DNA from: Luteimonas panaciterrae
Lineage (GTDB): Bacteria; Pseudomonadota; Gammaproteobacteria; Xanthomonadales; Xanthomonadaceae
Reading direction: 5' to 3'
NCBI RefSeq assembly: GCF_020511115.1
Contig: NZ_JAJAVH010000001.1
Coordinates: forward strand, 682,001-746,000
Length of the DNA stretch: 64,000 nucleotides
The translations under genes were made by a program, and so were the position numbers. Below the pieces are notes generated by a model. The model ran no database searches and was not told the DNA's origin. It saw only the letters and a list, made by a program, of their open reading frames with translations. Shown here in pieces: positions 41,741-50,513 of the stretch (positions within the stretch are counted from its first letter, which is position 1; the number at the start of each line of letters is the position of its first letter).

Positions 41741-42826
41741 ATGCCACCGCGCAAGACATCAAAGGAATCCGCGCCGGCACCGGCCATCGCCGCGACGCCC
41801 GCCGCGATCGGCAACAAGGTGGCGACGATCAACGACATCGCGCGGCTGGCGGGCGTGTCCAAGAAAACGGTTTCGCGCATCATCAACCGCTCGCCGCTGG
41901 TGCGGCAGGACACGCGCGAGAAGGTCGAAACGCTGATGCGGGAAGTCGGCTACGTGCCCGATCCGATGGCGCGCGGCCTGGCGTTCCGCAAGTCGTTCCT
42001 GATCGGCATGGTCTACGACAACCCGACCGCGCAGTACATCGTCAACATGCAGTACGGCGCGCTGGATGCGATCCGCGATTCCGGCTTCGAACTGGTGGTG
42101 CATCCCTGCGACAGCCGCAGCCCCGGCTACATCGAGGGCGTGCGCCGCTTTGTGCAGCAGCAGAAGCTGTACGGCGTGATGCTGGTGCCGCGCGTGTCCG
42201 AGGACCAGGCGCTGGCGGACATGCTGGTGGGAATCGACTGCCGCTATTCGCGCATTGCAGCGGTGGCGCTGGACGAGGCTTCGCGCATGGTCGTCACGCA
42301 CGACCGCCAGGGCGCCGCCGAAGCCGCCGACTATCTGCAATCGCTGGGCCACCGCGACATCGCCCTGATCACCGGCCCGCGCACCTACCGGTCGGCGCAC
42401 GAGCGCACCTCGGGTTTCGTCGAGGCCTTGGCCAAGGGCGGTATCAGCTTGCCGGAGTCGCGCATCATCGAGGCCGGCTACACCTTCGAATCCGGTGTCG
42501 CCGCCGCCGAGAGCCTGCTCGCCGGCAATCGCCGCCCCACCGCGATCTTCTGCGGCAACGACGAGATGGCGGCCGGCGTGTACAAGGTCGCGCTACGCGC
42601 CGGCATCAGCATCCCGCAGCAATTGTCGGTGATCGGGTTCGACGATAGCCCGCTGGCCTCGCGGCTGTGGCCGGCCTTGAGTTCGGTGCGCCTGCCGATC
42701 CGCGACATGGGCCGCATCGCCGCCTCGATGCTGCTGCAGCCCGATGCCGTCTCGGCCTCGCTGCTGGCGGCCAACAGCGTGCATCCGCACCTGGTCATCC
42801 GCGACTCCTGTCAGCCACCGCCCTGA
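41741..42826 (+). CDS. LacI-family regulator of the pectin locus
   Basis: 361 residues. A ~25-residue Ala/Pro-rich leader precedes the HTH: TINDIARLAGVSKKTVSRIIN, then the hinge YVPDPMARGLAFRKS. The ligand domain follows (LIGMVYDNPTAQYIVNMQYG; TAIFCGNDEMAAGVYKVALRAG; VIGFDDSPLASRLWPALSSVR). Lies inside the pectin cluster between the GH43 remnant and kduI, so it probably senses a pectin breakdown product. The GACACCGGTTACC-type sites at 37045, 42869, 43808 and 30271 are its likely operators. The ribosome site GGAGG is rather far (14 bases) from the ATG. Confidence 0.9.
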   Translation: MPPRKTSKESAPAPAIAATPAAIGNKVATINDIARLAGVSKKTVSRIINRSPLVRQDTREKVETLMREVGYVPDPMARGLAFRKSFLIGMVYDNPTAQYIVNMQYGALDAIRDSGFELVVHPCDSRSPGYIEGVRRFVQQQKLYGVMLVPRVSEDQALADMLVGIDCRYSRIAAVALDEASRMVVTHDRQGAAEAADYLQSLGHRDIALITGPRTYRSAHERTSGFVEALAKGGISLPESRIIEAGYTFESGVAAAESLLAGNRRPTAIFCGNDEMAAGVYKVALRAGISIPQQLSVIGFDDSPLASRLWPALSSVRLPIRDMGRIAASMLLQPDAVSASLLAANSVHPHLVIRDSCQPPP

Positions 42827-42867
42827 AGGGCACCCGGCCGCATCGAGCGGGCTGTTTGCAATGCGAA

Positions 42868-42896
42868 ATGACACCGGTTACCAGTCGGGCTAGAAT
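42868..42896 (+). promoter_or_regulatory. kduI promoter with overlapping GACACCGGTTACC operator
   Basis: ATGACA (42868-42873), 17-base spacer, TAGAAT (42891-42896). TGACACCGGTTACC (42869-42882) covers the -35 and half the spacer, as expected of a repressor site. Transcription should begin near 42903. Confidence 0.7.
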
Positions 42897-42961
42897 CGAC
42901 CCGACCCTTCTCCCCGGCGATGGATGCCTACCATCGACCCCGCGCGACCGGAGCCCCGTGC

Positions 42962-43810
42962 ATGTACCGCAAGACCTATCACGCCACCCATCCCGACTCG
43001 CTGGCCGGCGCCACCAACGAACAGCTGCGCGATCGCTACCTGGTGCGCGAACTGTTCGCCGCCGACGAGATCCGCCTCAACTACACCCACTACGAACGCA
43101 TCGTGGTCGGCGGCGCGGCGCCGGTGAAGGCCGCGCTGTCGCTGCCCGCGCAGACCGAGCCGGCATCGGCGGCGGGCAAACCGTTCCTGGAGCGGCGCGA
43201 GCTGGCCGTGGTCAACGTCGGCGATGGCGACGGGCGCGTCACCGTCGATGGCACCGCCTACGTGCTCAAGCCACGCGACGGTTTGTATGTCGCGATGGGC
43301 AGCGCCGATGTGCGCTTCGAATCGATCGACGCGGCGGCGCCGGCCAAGTACTACCTGTTCTCCACGCCCGCGCACGCGCGTCACGAGACCAAGCATCTTT
43401 CGATCGACCAGGCGGTACCGCTGGAACGCGGCGCGCTGGAAACATCCAACGAACGCACCATCTATCAGTACGTCGTTCCGGCCACCTGCAAATCCTGCCA
43501 ACTGCTGCTCGGCGTGACATTGCTCAAGCCCGGAAGCGTCTGGAATACGATGCCGCCGCATCTGCACGATCGCCGCTCCGAGGTCTACTTCTATTTCGGT
43601 CTCGACGAAAACCAGCGCGTGATGCATTTCATGGGCGATCCGGCCGACATGCGTCATCTGGTCATCGGCAACGAGGAGGCCGTGCTGTCGCCGCCGTGGT
43701 CGATCCACATGGGCTCGGGCACCAGCAGCTACGGCTTCATCTGGGCGATGGGTGGCGAGAATCTCGACTACACCGACATGCATCAGCTCGACATCTGCCA
43801 GCTGCAATGA
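42962..43810 (+). CDS. kduI: 5-keto-4-deoxyuronate isomerase
   Basis: 282 residues, the usual KduI length. Cupin-fold zinc isomerase converting 5-keto-4-deoxyuronate to 2,5-diketo-3-deoxygluconate. Visible: [24 protein letters not shown] at the start, [11 protein letters not shown], and the zinc motif [13 protein letters not shown] with His200, His202 and Glu207; a further His is in WSIHMGSG. The start is the ATG at 42962. Followed 25 bases later by kduD, its pathway partner. Confidence 0.96.
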   Translation: MYRKTYHATHPDSLAGATNEQLRDRYLVRELFAADEIRLNYTHYERIVVGGAAPVKAALSLPAQTEPASAAGKPFLERRELAVVNVGDGDGRVTVDGTAYVLKPRDGLYVAMGSADVRFESIDAAAPAKYYLFSTPAHARHETKHLSIDQAVPLERGALETSNERTIYQYVVPATCKSCQLLLGVTLLKPGSVWNTMPPHLHDRRSEVYFYFGLDENQRVMHFMGDPADMRHLVIGNEEAVLSPPWSIHMGSGTSSYGFIWAMGGENLDYTDMHQLDICQLQ

Positions 43811-43835
43811 CACCGGCCCCGTCAGGAGCAAACGC

Positions 43836-44594
43836 ATGACGCACCCGTTCGATCTCGGCGGCAAGGCGGCGCTGGTGACCGGCGCCAACACTGGTCTGGG
43901 CCAGGCCATCGCGCTCGCGCTCGCCCAGGCCGGCGCCGACATCGGCGCGGTCGGGCGCAGCGCGCCGGCCGAGACCGAAGCACAAGTGCTCGCGCTCGGA
44001 CGCCGCTTCGCCTGGATCGAAGCGGATCTTGGCGATGGCGCGAACAGCGCCGACATCGTGGCGAAAGCACGCGATGCGTTTGGCGGCATCGACATCCTGG
44101 TCAACAACGCCGGCACCATTCGCCGCAGCGACGCGCTCGATTTCAGCGAGCAAGACTGGGACGCGGTGATGAACGTCAACCTGAAGAGCGCCTTCTTCCT
44201 CTCGCAGGCGGTGGCGCGCACGTGGGTGGCGGACCGGCGCGGCGGCAAGATCGTCAACATCGTCTCGATGCTGTCGTTCCAGGGCGGCATCCGCGTGGCG
44301 TCGTACACCGCCAGCAAGTCGGGCCTGCTCGGTATCACGCGCCTGCTGGCCAACGAATGGGCCGCCAAGGGCATCAATGTCAATGCGATTGCGCCGGGCT
44401 ATTTCGCGACCAACAACACCGAGGCGCTGCGCAACGATGAAGCGCGCAACAAGGCGATCCTCGAACGCATTCCGGATGGCCGCTGGGGAAACCCGGCCGA
44501 TCTGGGCGGCGCCGCGGTCTTCCTGGCGAGCGCAGCGTCCGATTATGTGCATGGCGCGGTGCTGGCCGTCGACGGAGGCTGGCTGGCGCGCTGA
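43836..44594 (+). CDS. kduD: 2-deoxy-D-gluconate 3-dehydrogenase / DKII reductase
   Basis: 252 residues. Classical SDR: TGANTGLGQAIA (cofactor), NNAGTIRR, and SYTASKSG with catalytic Tyr/Lys. AGTIRRSDALDFSEQDWDAVMNVNLKS is characteristic of KduD, which reduces 2,5-diketo-3-deoxygluconate to 2-keto-3-deoxygluconate with NAD(P)H. CAGGAGC precedes the ATG. Directly follows kduI, so the identity is firm. Product goes to KdgK. Confidence 0.94.
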   Translation: MTHPFDLGGKAALVTGANTGLGQAIALALAQAGADIGAVGRSAPAETEAQVLALGRRFAWIEADLGDGANSADIVAKARDAFGGIDILVNNAGTIRRSDALDFSEQDWDAVMNVNLKSAFFLSQAVARTWVADRRGGKIVNIVSMLSFQGGIRVASYTASKSGLLGITRLLANEWAAKGINVNAIAPGYFATNNTEALRNDEARNKAILERIPDGRWGNPADLGGAAVFLASAASDYVHGAVLAVDGGWLAR

Positions 44595-44645
44595 CGGCTC
44601 CGCGAAGTGATGATCCATGAGGGGATGACGCGCAAGGGCATGACG

Positions 44646-45122
44646 ATGGACGAAACGACGCACATCGATCAGAAATGGCGGCTGCTCCTGCTGCTGCTCT
44701 CGTTGTTCGTGATGCTGCTCTTCGCCGCGGATGCGCTCGCGCAATCGACGGCCGAGCCGATGCGCAAAGATTCCTACGTACAGAACGAGCGCGATATCGC
44801 CATCGAGCAACCGGGGCCGCACGAAGGGCTCGGCAAGACCACGGCATACCCTTTCTTCGAGCAGGCCGAAGGCTTCGACCTGATCTTCCGCAAGCGCGCG
44901 CTGCATCCGGGCGCCACGATCGGCGCGCACACCAACGACAAGGACGAGATCTACTACATTCTCTCCGGCAAGGGCGAGCTGACGTTGCAAGGCAAGACAC
45001 GCGAGGTTAGTCCCGGCGACGCCATCCTCACCCGCAAGGGCGACAGCCATGCGTTGAAGCAGTTGGGGAGCGAGGATCTGTTGATCTTCATCGTTTATCG
45101 CAAGCAAGCCGCCAAGCCGTGA
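44646..45122 (+). CDS. Exported single-domain cupin protein
   Basis: 158 residues from the ATG at 44646 (AAGGG 7 bases upstream; ATGs at 44610, 44625 and 44640 are also in frame). An N-terminal signal or anchor (RLLLLLLSLFVMLLFAADALA) precedes a cupin_2 fold: RALHPGATIGAHTNDKDEIYYILSGKGELTL and SPGDAILTRKGDSHALKQ, with metal ligands His, Glu and His. Its place after kduD suggests a role like KdgF, the cupin that opens unsaturated galacturonate, but in the periplasm. That is inference; a dTDP-sugar or storage role is not excluded. Confidence 0.75.
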   Translation: MDETTHIDQKWRLLLLLLSLFVMLLFAADALAQSTAEPMRKDSYVQNERDIAIEQPGPHEGLGKTTAYPFFEQAEGFDLIFRKRALHPGATIGAHTNDKDEIYYILSGKGELTLQGKTREVSPGDAILTRKGDSHALKQLGSEDLLIFIVYRKQAAKP

Positions 45123-45143
45123 AGCCGATCCTGCCGACGCGCG

Positions 45144-46634
45144 CTACCGCGTTGCATCGTTTTCCGCGGGCTTGCCGACGCGCAGGACGCAAAGCGCCGC
45201 CAACAGCAGACTGACTCCACCGATCAGCAGCGCGCAGATCGGCGCATTGCCGAAGAAGGTCTTCAACAGAAAACCGAGTACGCTGGCGGCGAGCAGCTGC
45301 GGGATCACGATGAACAGATTGAAGATGCCCATGTACACGCCCATCTTCTCCGCCGGCACGCTGTCGGACAGCAGGGCGTAGGGCAGGGACAGGATCGACG
45401 CCCAGGCGAAGCCGACGCCGACCATCGACAGCAGCAGCCAATACGGATCGCGGATCAGCAGGAACGACAGCAGACCGCAGCCACCCAGGACGAGATTGAG
45501 CAAATGGCTCAGACGCGGGCCGAGCCGGCGCGTCATCCACGGAATCAGCATCGCCGCAAGAACGGCGAAACCGTTGTAGGCGGCGAACAGCACGCCGGCC
45601 CAATTCGCGCCGTCGTTGTAGGCCGCCGAGCGCGTGTCCTCGGTGGCGAAATGCACGCTGGTCACCGCCGCCGTCGTGTAGATCCACATCGCGAACAGCG
45701 CGAACCAGGAAAAACACTGCACCGGCACGAGCTGGCGCATGGTCGCGGGCATCGTCAGCAGATCGGCGATGATCGCGGTGAGCGGATTGCGCGCGCGGCT
45801 GTAGCCGGCGATCAGCTGGATCACGCCGTAGGCGAACAGACCGGCGGCGAGGAGGTGCAGTCGCGCATCGGCCCGCGTCAGATGGATGGCGATCGAGGCC
45901 GCCAATCCGGTCGCGCACCAACACACACCGGTGAACCGCACGCGTGCCGGCAACGATGGCGCGGGTGCGGCTGGTTTCGGATCCTCGAATGCGGCGAGTG
46001 CGTCAGGTGGATACTCGCGCGTGGACAGCACCGTCCAGCCGAGCGTGCCGAACAAGACCGCGGCGCCGAGATAGAACGCAAGCTTCACCGTATCTGGAAT
46101 CTCTCCGGCGACGGCAAGGTTGCTGATCCCGAATCGCGCGAGCAACCAGGGCAGCAGGCTGGCGACGACGGCGCCCGCCGCGATGAACAAGGTCTGCATC
46201 GCGTAACCAGCCGGCCGCTGCGATGACGGCAGCTGATCGCCGACGAACGAACGCAGCGGCCCCATCGAGACGTTGATCGCGGCGTCGAGAATCCACAACA
46301 GCAATGCCGCGCTCCACAGCGTCGGCGAATTCGGCATCGCGATCAGCGCCAGCGCGGCGATGATCGCGCCGACGAGGAAATACGGCCGGCGCCGGCCGAG
46401 GCGTCCCCACGTGCGATCGGAGTAATAGCCGATGATCGGCTGCACGAGCAGCCCGGTCAGCGGCGCGGCGATCCACAACGCGGGAATGTCATCGATGCTG
46501 GCGCCGAGTGTCTGGAAGATGCGGCTGACGTTCGCGTTCTGCAGCGCGAGGCCGAACTGCAGCCCCATGAAGCCGAAGCACATGTTCCAGATCTGCCAGA
46601 AGCCGACCGGGAGCCTGTTCGTCGTGGCGGGCAT
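45144..46634 (-). CDS. MFS sugar transporter
   Basis: 496 residues, 12 membrane helices. NMCFGFMGLQFGLALQNANVSRIFQTLGA and IIGYYSDRTWGRLGRRRPYFLVGAI (helix 2-3 loop motif) are those of the SUC/MalA-like glycoside transporters common in Xanthomonas and Caulobacter sugar loci. The ATG at 46634 gives the family-typical start. It follows the LacI gene by 41 bases on the same strand, so the two are probably co-transcribed. Likely carries a glucoside or oligosaccharide across the inner membrane. Confidence 0.9.
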   Translation of the reverse strand: MPATTNRLPVGFWQIWNMCFGFMGLQFGLALQNANVSRIFQTLGASIDDIPALWIAAPLTGLLVQPIIGYYSDRTWGRLGRRRPYFLVGAIIAALALIAMPNSPTLWSAALLLWILDAAINVSMGPLRSFVGDQLPSSQRPAGYAMQTLFIAAGAVVASLLPWLLARFGISNLAVAGEIPDTVKLAFYLGAAVLFGTLGWTVLSTREYPPDALAAFEDPKPAAPAPSLPARVRFTGVCWCATGLAASIAIHLTRADARLHLLAAGLFAYGVIQLIAGYSRARNPLTAIIADLLTMPATMRQLVPVQCFSWFALFAMWIYTTAAVTSVHFATEDTRSAAYNDGANWAGVLFAAYNGFAVLAAMLIPWMTRRLGPRLSHLLNLVLGGCGLLSFLLIRDPYWLLLSMVGVGFAWASILSLPYALLSDSVPAEKMGVYMGIFNLFIVIPQLLAASVLGFLLKTFFGNAPICALLIGGVSLLLAALCVLRVGKPAENDATR

Positions 46635-46675
46635 GGAAGTTTGGCCGAGGCGTGCGGCGTGCGCGGCGGCGTTGC

Positions 46676-47710
46676 TCAGCGCCGCTTCGCCGAGACCGGC
46701 GCGGGTCCGCCCGACTGCCGGATCTTCAGCTCGTAAGGCACGCGCACGAGCGCGCCCGCCTGCGGATCGCGGATCGCGGCGAGCAACTGCTCCGCGGCGA
46801 TGTGGCCCATCTCGCGGCATGGCTGCCGCACCGTCGTCAGGCTCGGCCAGATCTGGCGCGAGGCCGGCGTGTCGTCGAAACCGAACACCGACAGGTCTTG
46901 CGGAATGCGCATGCCGCGTTCGAACGCCTCGTGCATGACGCCGCAGGCGCTGTCGTCGTTGGCGGCGAAGATCGCGGTGGGCGGATGCTTGAGATCAAGC
47001 AGCTGCTTCGCACCGGCGACGCCGTCTTCAAAGGTGAAACCACCATCGACGACGAGCTTGGGATCGTAGGGGATGCCCGCACGGCGCAGGCCGTCGCGAT
47101 AACCGGCCAGCCGCCAGGCACGTCCGCCATGCGGCGGCGGGCCGGCGATGTGGGCGATGCGGCGGTGACCGAGCTCGACCGCGTGCGCGATCATGTCCGC
47201 CGCCGCCTTGCGCTCGTCGAGGATCGTGCCGATGCGCGCGTGGCCGAGCTTGGCCTTCGCGGAGATCGTGGCGTAGCGCACGCCGAGCGCGTCGAGACGA
47301 TGCAGCAGCTTGACGTCGTCGGCGAACGGCGGCACCAGGATCAGGCCGTCCGGACGGTATTGCGCGATCGATTCCTCCACCGCGCGGATGTGGTCGGCAT
47401 TGGAATATTCCAGCGGACGCAGCATCGCGCTGTAACGCTGGCGCTCGCAGGCGGCGAGCATGCCGACGATGATCTCCATGACGTAGCTCGACGCCGCGGC
47501 CGGATCGTCGTACACCAGCGAGATCAGATAGGAACGATTTCCCGCCAGGCTGCGCGCCGACGGATTCGGGCGGTAGTTCAGTGCCTGGGCCGCCGCCTCG
47601 ACCTTCAGTCGAGTCTTCTCGCGCACGTTCGGTTCGTGGTTGAAGACGCGCGAGACGGTTTTCATGGAGACGCCGGCGGCCTGGGCGACATCTTCGATTC
47701 TGGCGCGCAT
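46676..47710 (-). CDS. LacI-family regulator of the GH3/TonB locus
   Basis: 344 residues. HTH: RIEDVAQAAGVSMKTVSRVFNHEPNVREKTR, hinge YRPNPSARSLAGNRS. Ligand domain: LISLVYDDPAAASSYVMEIIVGM, TAIFAANDDSACGVMHEAFERGM and VFGFDDTPASRQIWPSLTTVRQP. The ATG at 47710 gives the compact LacI start; one 12 codons earlier is possible. Divergent from the TonB receptor with two palindromic sites between, so it very probably represses both directions until sugar is present. Confidence 0.93.
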   Translation of the reverse strand: MRARIEDVAQAAGVSMKTVSRVFNHEPNVREKTRLKVEAAAQALNYRPNPSARSLAGNRSYLISLVYDDPAAASSYVMEIIVGMLAACERQRYSAMLRPLEYSNADHIRAVEESIAQYRPDGLILVPPFADDVKLLHRLDALGVRYATISAKAKLGHARIGTILDERKAAADMIAHAVELGHRRIAHIAGPPPHGGRAWRLAGYRDGLRRAGIPYDPKLVVDGGFTFEDGVAGAKQLLDLKHPPTAIFAANDDSACGVMHEAFERGMRIPQDLSVFGFDDTPASRQIWPSLTTVRQPCREMGHIAAEQLLAAIRDPQAGALVRVPYELKIRQSGGPAPVSAKRR

Positions 47711-48041
47711 CAATGCGTTTCCGTGGGGCAGGTGGTGGCGAGTCATGTTATCGCACGTGGCGATGCCGGCTGCTGCCTGGACCGTGGGCGAATGCGATCA
47801 CGCCGGCACCTGTAACGACACGAAACGCCGCGCGAATTCGTTGTTGCAGCGCGGCATCCACGCAGCCCCCCCGGAGCGCCAATGTGACGCTTGTCGGCAT
47901 AAATTGGCAGCGCTGTCATTTCGCAATTGACAGCGCTGCCATTCTGCCGTATCACTCGCTCCGCTCCACACCGGACGGCGGCAGAGTACTGTCGAAAAAG
48001 AGCCGGAAGACGGGAGCGTCCGAACTGGAGGGAAGAGGGAC
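47711..48041. other. 331-base divergent control region of the GH3 locus
   Basis: No gene seen. It holds the paired LacI-type operators and promoter listed separately. The stretch from the lacI start to about 47880 shows nothing else recognisable apart from a G/C-rich patch (CCCCCCCGGAG near 47866-47876). Confidence 0.6.
47905..47955 (+). promoter_or_regulatory. Twin LacI operators overlapping a sigma-70 promoter
   Basis: TGGCAGCGCTGTCA (47905-47918) and its exact inverse TGACAGCGCTGCCA (47928-47941), centres 23 bases apart, each with the central CG-type dyad (AGCGCT) of LacI-family sites. The promoter TTGACA (47927-47932), 17 bases, TATCAC (47950-47955) overlaps the second site. Confidence 0.85.
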
Positions 48042-50513
48042 ATGGCGTACCGCTCGCACGCGCTGTATGGCGCGATTCTCGTCGCGCTCGTTTCAAGTGA
48101 TGCCTTGGCTGCACCCGTCGGTCAGGCGCAGGCCGCGGATCCCGCGCAACCGCAGACACCCGCGGCCGCCGCGCCGCAGGAAACCGTGCCGCAAGCAGGC
48201 ACGGCGAAGACACTCGACACCGTCATCGTCACCGGCACCAAGCGCGAGACACCGCTGCAGAAGACGCCGGTTGCGATCAGCGCGCTCGATGCCGAGACGC
48301 TCGAGAAGGAGCGGGTGATGACCGTGCAGGACATCACCAAGCTGGTGCCGAGCATGCAGGCCACGCGGCAGGGCGACCACGACGTGGTCACCATGACCTT
48401 GCGCGGCATCGGCAACGATCAGGCCAAGACCGAATACGCCGATCCGGAAGTGGCGATCTTCGTCGACGGCGTGTACTCGCCGCGCGCCGAGGCGGCCGCC
48501 GGCCTGCTGCTGGACGTGGAAGCCGCGGAAGTGCTGCGCGGCCCGCAGGGCACGTTGTGGGGCCGGAATTCCACGGTCGGCGCGGTCAACTTCCGCACCG
48601 CGAAGCCGGAGATCGGCAGCTATTTCGGCAATGTCCAGCTCAGCGTCGGCAACTACAACGCGATCGGCTCGCGCGCGGTGGTCAATCTGCCGATCAGCGA
48701 CACCTTCGCGATGCGCGTCGCGGTCGCGCAGGAACAGCACGATGGCTATGTCGATTATCAGGACCCGGTCGGCCAACTCCCGTCGGTCGATGCGCAGCGC
48801 GCCGCCTACGCGGCAGCTGGCGGCGATCCCGCCACGTTCCGGCCGATCAACCCGAACCAGTACGTCACCGACGGCGACAAGTACAGCGCCCAGGACCAAT
48901 CGGCCGCGCGTGTGAGTGCGCTGTGGCAGCCCAACGATGCCTTCAGCTGGAACCTGGCGCTGGAATATTTCCGCGATCGCGGCACGCCGAGCATGAATCT
49001 GATGCAGCGCCCGCGCGCCGGGCAGGATTTCTGGTCGGCGCTGATCGACACCGCGCCGTACATCGTGCGCGATTCCTACGCGCTGCGCAGCCGCATGGAC
49101 TGGGACATCAACGATGGCTTGCGGCTGTCCTACATCGCCGGCTTCGGCAAGTTCGACGGCCGTTCCACCTACGATCAGGACAGCGGCGTGCTGGTGCCGA
49201 CCTGTTTCGCCTGCGGCCCCGCGCAGTTCCAGGAAGACCGCACCAACGATTCCGAATACAAGAGCACCAGCCACGAGTTCAATCTATCCTCGACCGGCGA
49301 GCAGACCATCGACTGGATCGTGGGCCTGTACTACGCGGCCGAGAAGAATTCGATCCGGTTCGACATCCCGATCTTCAACGGTACCCAGGAAGGCACGGTC
49401 GCCTGGCAAGGCTCGTTCATCCAGCCGAAGGAAACGGTGGATTCCTACGCCGCGTTCGGCCAGGCCACCTGGAACGTCAACGAGAACTGGCGTCTGACCG
49501 CCGGCGCGCGCTACACCGACGACAAGAAGAAGAACGTCGGCGGCCGTGGCTGGGGTTGGGCGTACAACCCGAACGTGCCGCAGGTGCCGATTTCTCCGGG
49601 CACGTATCCGAGTCCCGAGAACGGATTCAACGTCTCCACCGTCAACGATGGCGAATACAGCCACAGCCAGGTGACATGGCTGGCGCGCAGCGATTTCGAC
49701 GTCGGCGAGAACGGACTGCTCTACGCCAGCATCTCCACCGGCTACAAGTCCGGCGGCCTGCAGGACGGCGGCGCGACCTACAAGCACGAAGAGCTGACCA
49801 ACTACGAGATCGGCGGCAAGTTCAGTTTCCTGGAAGGACGCCTGACCTGGAACAGCGCCATCTACTACATGGACTTCAAGAACTTCCAGCTCTCCGCGCC
49901 GATCACCTTCCCCGACGGCAATCGCGGCCTGGGCTTCTCCAATGTGCAGGGCAGCACCAAGGTGTGGGGTTACGAAAGTGAGTTGTCCGCGCTGCTCGGC
50001 GAGAACGATCGCGTGCACCTGACCGTCTCGGGCATTCCGAAGAAGGACCTCGGCACGCTGCTCTACGCCGGCAGCAACGATTACCAGGGCTTGCCGACCT
50101 GCGCGCCCGAGTCGGGCATCCAGCGTTGCATGAACGTGTCCGGCAACGAGTTGCCGCATGCGCCGGACTTCGCGATGACGCTGATCTGGGAACACGATTT
50201 CCATCTAGGCAACGGCGGCACGCTCACGCCGCGTCTGACTGGCCACTATGAAACCGAAACCTGGTTGAGCGTGTTCAACCTCGGTCGAGAGGATCAGCAG
50301 AAGTCCTACGGCCGCGGCGATTTCTCGCTGCGCTACGAGGAGCCGGGCAAGCGCTGGTGGGCGGGGCTGTACATGCAGAACATCACCGACGAGAAGACAC
50401 GCACGTCGGCCGGTCGTTTCGATCCGTCCGGCAATGGCGCCGGTCCGTTCCTGTGGGTGTCGCAATACCTGCCTCCGCGCACGTACGGCGTCAACTTCGG
50501 CCTGTATTTCTGA
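48042..50513 (+). CDS. TonB-dependent receptor of the GH3 locus
   Basis: 823 residues. Signal peptide (cleavage near ALA-AP), Ala/Pro/Gln spacer, then TVIVTGTKRETPLQKTPVAI, the TonB-box/plug start; plug continues with ITKLVPSMQA, MTLRGIGND and EVLRGPQGTLWGRNSTVGAVNF. A beta-barrel follows, ending in aromatic GVNFGLYF. GAGGGAAGAGGG precedes the ATG. Family members of this type import siderophores or sugars; the neighbouring GH3 and LacI genes point to an oligosaccharide. Its stop overlaps the GH3 start (TGATG). Confidence 0.92.
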   Translation: MAYRSHALYGAILVALVSSDALAAPVGQAQAADPAQPQTPAAAAPQETVPQAGTAKTLDTVIVTGTKRETPLQKTPVAISALDAETLEKERVMTVQDITKLVPSMQATRQGDHDVVTMTLRGIGNDQAKTEYADPEVAIFVDGVYSPRAEAAAGLLLDVEAAEVLRGPQGTLWGRNSTVGAVNFRTAKPEIGSYFGNVQLSVGNYNAIGSRAVVNLPISDTFAMRVAVAQEQHDGYVDYQDPVGQLPSVDAQRAAYAAAGGDPATFRPINPNQYVTDGDKYSAQDQSAARVSALWQPNDAFSWNLALEYFRDRGTPSMNLMQRPRAGQDFWSALIDTAPYIVRDSYALRSRMDWDINDGLRLSYIAGFGKFDGRSTYDQDSGVLVPTCFACGPAQFQEDRTNDSEYKSTSHEFNLSSTGEQTIDWIVGLYYAAEKNSIRFDIPIFNGTQEGTVAWQGSFIQPKETVDSYAAFGQATWNVNENWRLTAGARYTDDKKKNVGGRGWGWAYNPNVPQVPISPGTYPSPENGFNVSTVNDGEYSHSQVTWLARSDFDVGENGLLYASISTGYKSGGLQDGGATYKHEELTNYEIGGKFSFLEGRLTWNSAIYYMDFKNFQLSAPITFPDGNRGLGFSNVQGSTKVWGYESELSALLGENDRVHLTVSGIPKKDLGTLLYAGSNDYQGLPTCAPESGIQRCMNVSGNELPHAPDFAMTLIWEHDFHLGNGGTLTPRLTGHYETETWLSVFNLGREDQQKSYGRGDFSLRYEEPGKRWWAGLYMQNITDEKTRTSAGRFDPSGNGAGPFLWVSQYLPPRTYGVNFGLYF

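Noticed and set aside
29042-45122. Reading the uronate locus as alginate utilisation
   Set aside because: Pectate lyase, rhamnogalacturonan acetylesterase, kduI and kduD point to pectin; no alginate lyase (PL5/6/7/17) is present.
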